Assembly (NCBI GenBank): GCA_910575435.1
Contig: CAJTGI010000011.1
Span: 1 to 64,000 of the forward strand
Reading direction: 5' to 3'
Source of the DNA: Clostridiaceae bacterium
GTDB taxonomy: Bacteria > Bacillota > Clostridia > Lachnospirales > Lachnospiraceae
DNA: 64,000 bases
Within the stretch, counting starts at the first letter, position 1. Each line of letters begins with the position of its first letter. The notes under the pieces are model-generated. The model had not been told where the DNA came from. It did no database searches and was given only the letters and a program-made list of their open reading frames with translations. A program made the position numbers and the translations under genes. This document shows positions 63,231 to 64,000 of this stretch, one piece after another.

Positions 63231-63252
63231 CAAGTGGGGGAGATCATTTGAA

Positions 63253-63495
63253 GTGTTGGATTTCATGAAAAAAAAATTTAGTTATAAAAAGTTAAGCAGT
63301 GCTGTTAAAATCATTGTTAATATGAATTTGGTGTTTGCAATTTTGACATTAGCGTATTTTTATCTTGCGGAAAAGGTAAACATATATGTCCTTTTAACAA
63401 TGACCATTTTTGAAATACTGTATCTCATTATCTCATTTTCGTTTATAATATTTGGCAATTATGACAAAGAAAATGAGCAGCGATGGGGAGAATGA
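63253..63495 (+). CDS. Small membrane protein with two helices; possible immunity protein
   Basis: The protein has about 80 residues. Basic N-terminus KKKFSYKKLSSAVKI, helix 1 VNMNLVFAILTLAYFYLA, helix 2 VLLTMTIFEILYLIISFSFIIF, and a charged tail (YDKENEQRWGE). The ribosome site GGGGGAG fits the GTG at 63253 better than the ATG at 63265, so the start is uncertain. It lies between the secreted protein and a membrane protease, in the position and size usual for a bacteriocin immunity protein. Confidence 0.6.
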   Translation: MLDFMKKKFSYKKLSSAVKIIVNMNLVFAILTLAYFYLAEKVNIYVLLTMTIFEILYLIISFSFIIFGNYDKENEQRWGE

Positions 63496-63499
63496 TTGC

Positions 63500-64000
63500 A
63501 TGAGAAGAATATTTGTCATAGGAACTTTTAGCATCATCCTATTGTTTTTTCTTGTGGTGGTTTTGAAAGATAATTTTGTTAATAAAGAGAAATCAAAGGA
63601 TACCACTATGTCAGATAATCAAATAGGCGAGAAAGTTGAATTTGATACTATTGAAGAAAATGATATTTCCCAGTGGGCATTGTTTAATTCTGGTGGCGCA
63701 TATTTTTCAAGTCGGTTTTCAAATGAATGGGAAGCAGACCAAAGAATAACTAGGGAAGGAATAGATATTAATTATAGTGGCCAGAACTTGAAGGTAAAAA
63801 GAAAAGTAACAGTGGCGATTATTGATACAGGTATTGATATATCACAAATTAATGATATGAATTTATGGACAAATGATGAAGAAATCCCCGATGACGGCAT
63901 TGATAATGATGGCAATGGATATATAGACGATTATTTTGGATGGAATTTTTGTAATAATAATTCTAAAATAACCAGCGAGCAATTCAACGACAATGTGCAT
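63500..64000 (+). CDS. Membrane-anchored S8 subtilisin-like protease (partial at window edge)
   Basis: The first 167 residues are visible. N-terminal anchor RIFVIGTFSIILLFFLVVVL, then a linker, then the start of a subtilase domain with catalytic Asp D109 in VAIIDTGIDI and the family segment LWTNDEEIPDDGIDNDGNGYIDDYFGWNF. The window ends at NDNVH, where H167 is probably the His of the HGTH motif. GGGGAG lies before the ATG, and the gene begins 5 nt after the stop of the small membrane protein, so the two form an operon. It may process the secreted protein encoded upstream. Confidence 0.85.
   Translation, partial: MRRIFVIGTFSIILLFFLVVVLKDNFVNKEKSKDTTMSDNQIGEKVEFDTIEENDISQWALFNSGGAYFSSRFSNEWEADQRITREGIDINYSGQNLKVKRKVTVAIIDTGIDISQINDMNLWTNDEEIPDDGIDNDGNGYIDDYFGWNFCNNNSKITSEQFNDNVH

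Overview
The window looks like a chromosomal segment of a gut-type Lachnospiraceae (Clostridia) bacterium. Supporting signs are DUF6033 and DUF3877 proteins, a SpoIIQ/LytM-like gene, GH94 phosphorylases, strong GGAGG ribosome sites and Tn1549-like mobile DNA. This is inferred from gene content only; no rRNA or tRNA gene was seen.

The left 29 kb is mobile DNA lying against the 3' end of guaA. At 1-628 an IS3-family element interrupts a large ArdC/zincin/YodL protein of an integrative conjugative element (ICE). The ICE continues to about 17.7 kb with an efflux cargo (LysR, MarR, two MATE transporters, a cytidylate-kinase-like protein, a winged-helix gene and a decayed second copy of it). Its right end follows the Tn1549/Tn916 plan: MobP relaxase, MobC, a small regulator set, an Orf7-type sigma factor, an HTH protein, a DUF3173 excisionase and a tyrosine integrase. 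From 17.8 to 20.4 kb, between two copies of a perfect palindrome, lie a type III toxin-antitoxin locus of CptIN type with 45-nt RNA repeats, a tautomerase, YjdF under a probable yjdF riboswitch, and an acetyltransferase. From 20.4 to 27.3 kb lies a mobilizable element with a MobV relaxase, a hairpin-rich oriT candidate, a RepA-like ATPase, MobC, integrase, excisionase and an XRE repressor facing a three-operator switch. A MerR/TipAS regulator with a textbook 19-bp-spacer promoter and an unknown gene fill the gap to guaA.

From 29 to 61 kb the DNA looks like core genome. It holds guaA, an HD phosphohydrolase, AIM24/TIGR00266, a SpoIIQ-like protein with a dead LytM domain, a truncated SpoU methyltransferase, a probable yybP-ykoY riboswitch ahead of a CaCA antiporter, an ABC exporter, a lytic transglycosylase, a minisatellite-encoded repeat protein, a sirtuin, a TSCPD protein, DUF3877 and DUF6033. 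A beta-glucan-type oligosaccharide locus follows (two permeases, binding protein, two GH94 phosphorylases, AraC regulator). Then come galE, an M15 peptidase, an S1-repeat protein, an AAA ATPase, and a hybrid histidine kinase with a partner lipoprotein.

The last 3 kb is AT-rich and apparently acquired. After an IS1634-type transposase remnant there is a cluster resembling a large secreted bacteriocin system: small secreted or leaderless ORFs, a secreted protein with a hydrophobic C-terminus whose signal peptide is broken by an in-frame TGA, a two-helix membrane protein that could be an immunity protein, and the start of a membrane-anchored S8 (subtilisin-like) protease cut by the window edge. 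This is the least explained part of the window.
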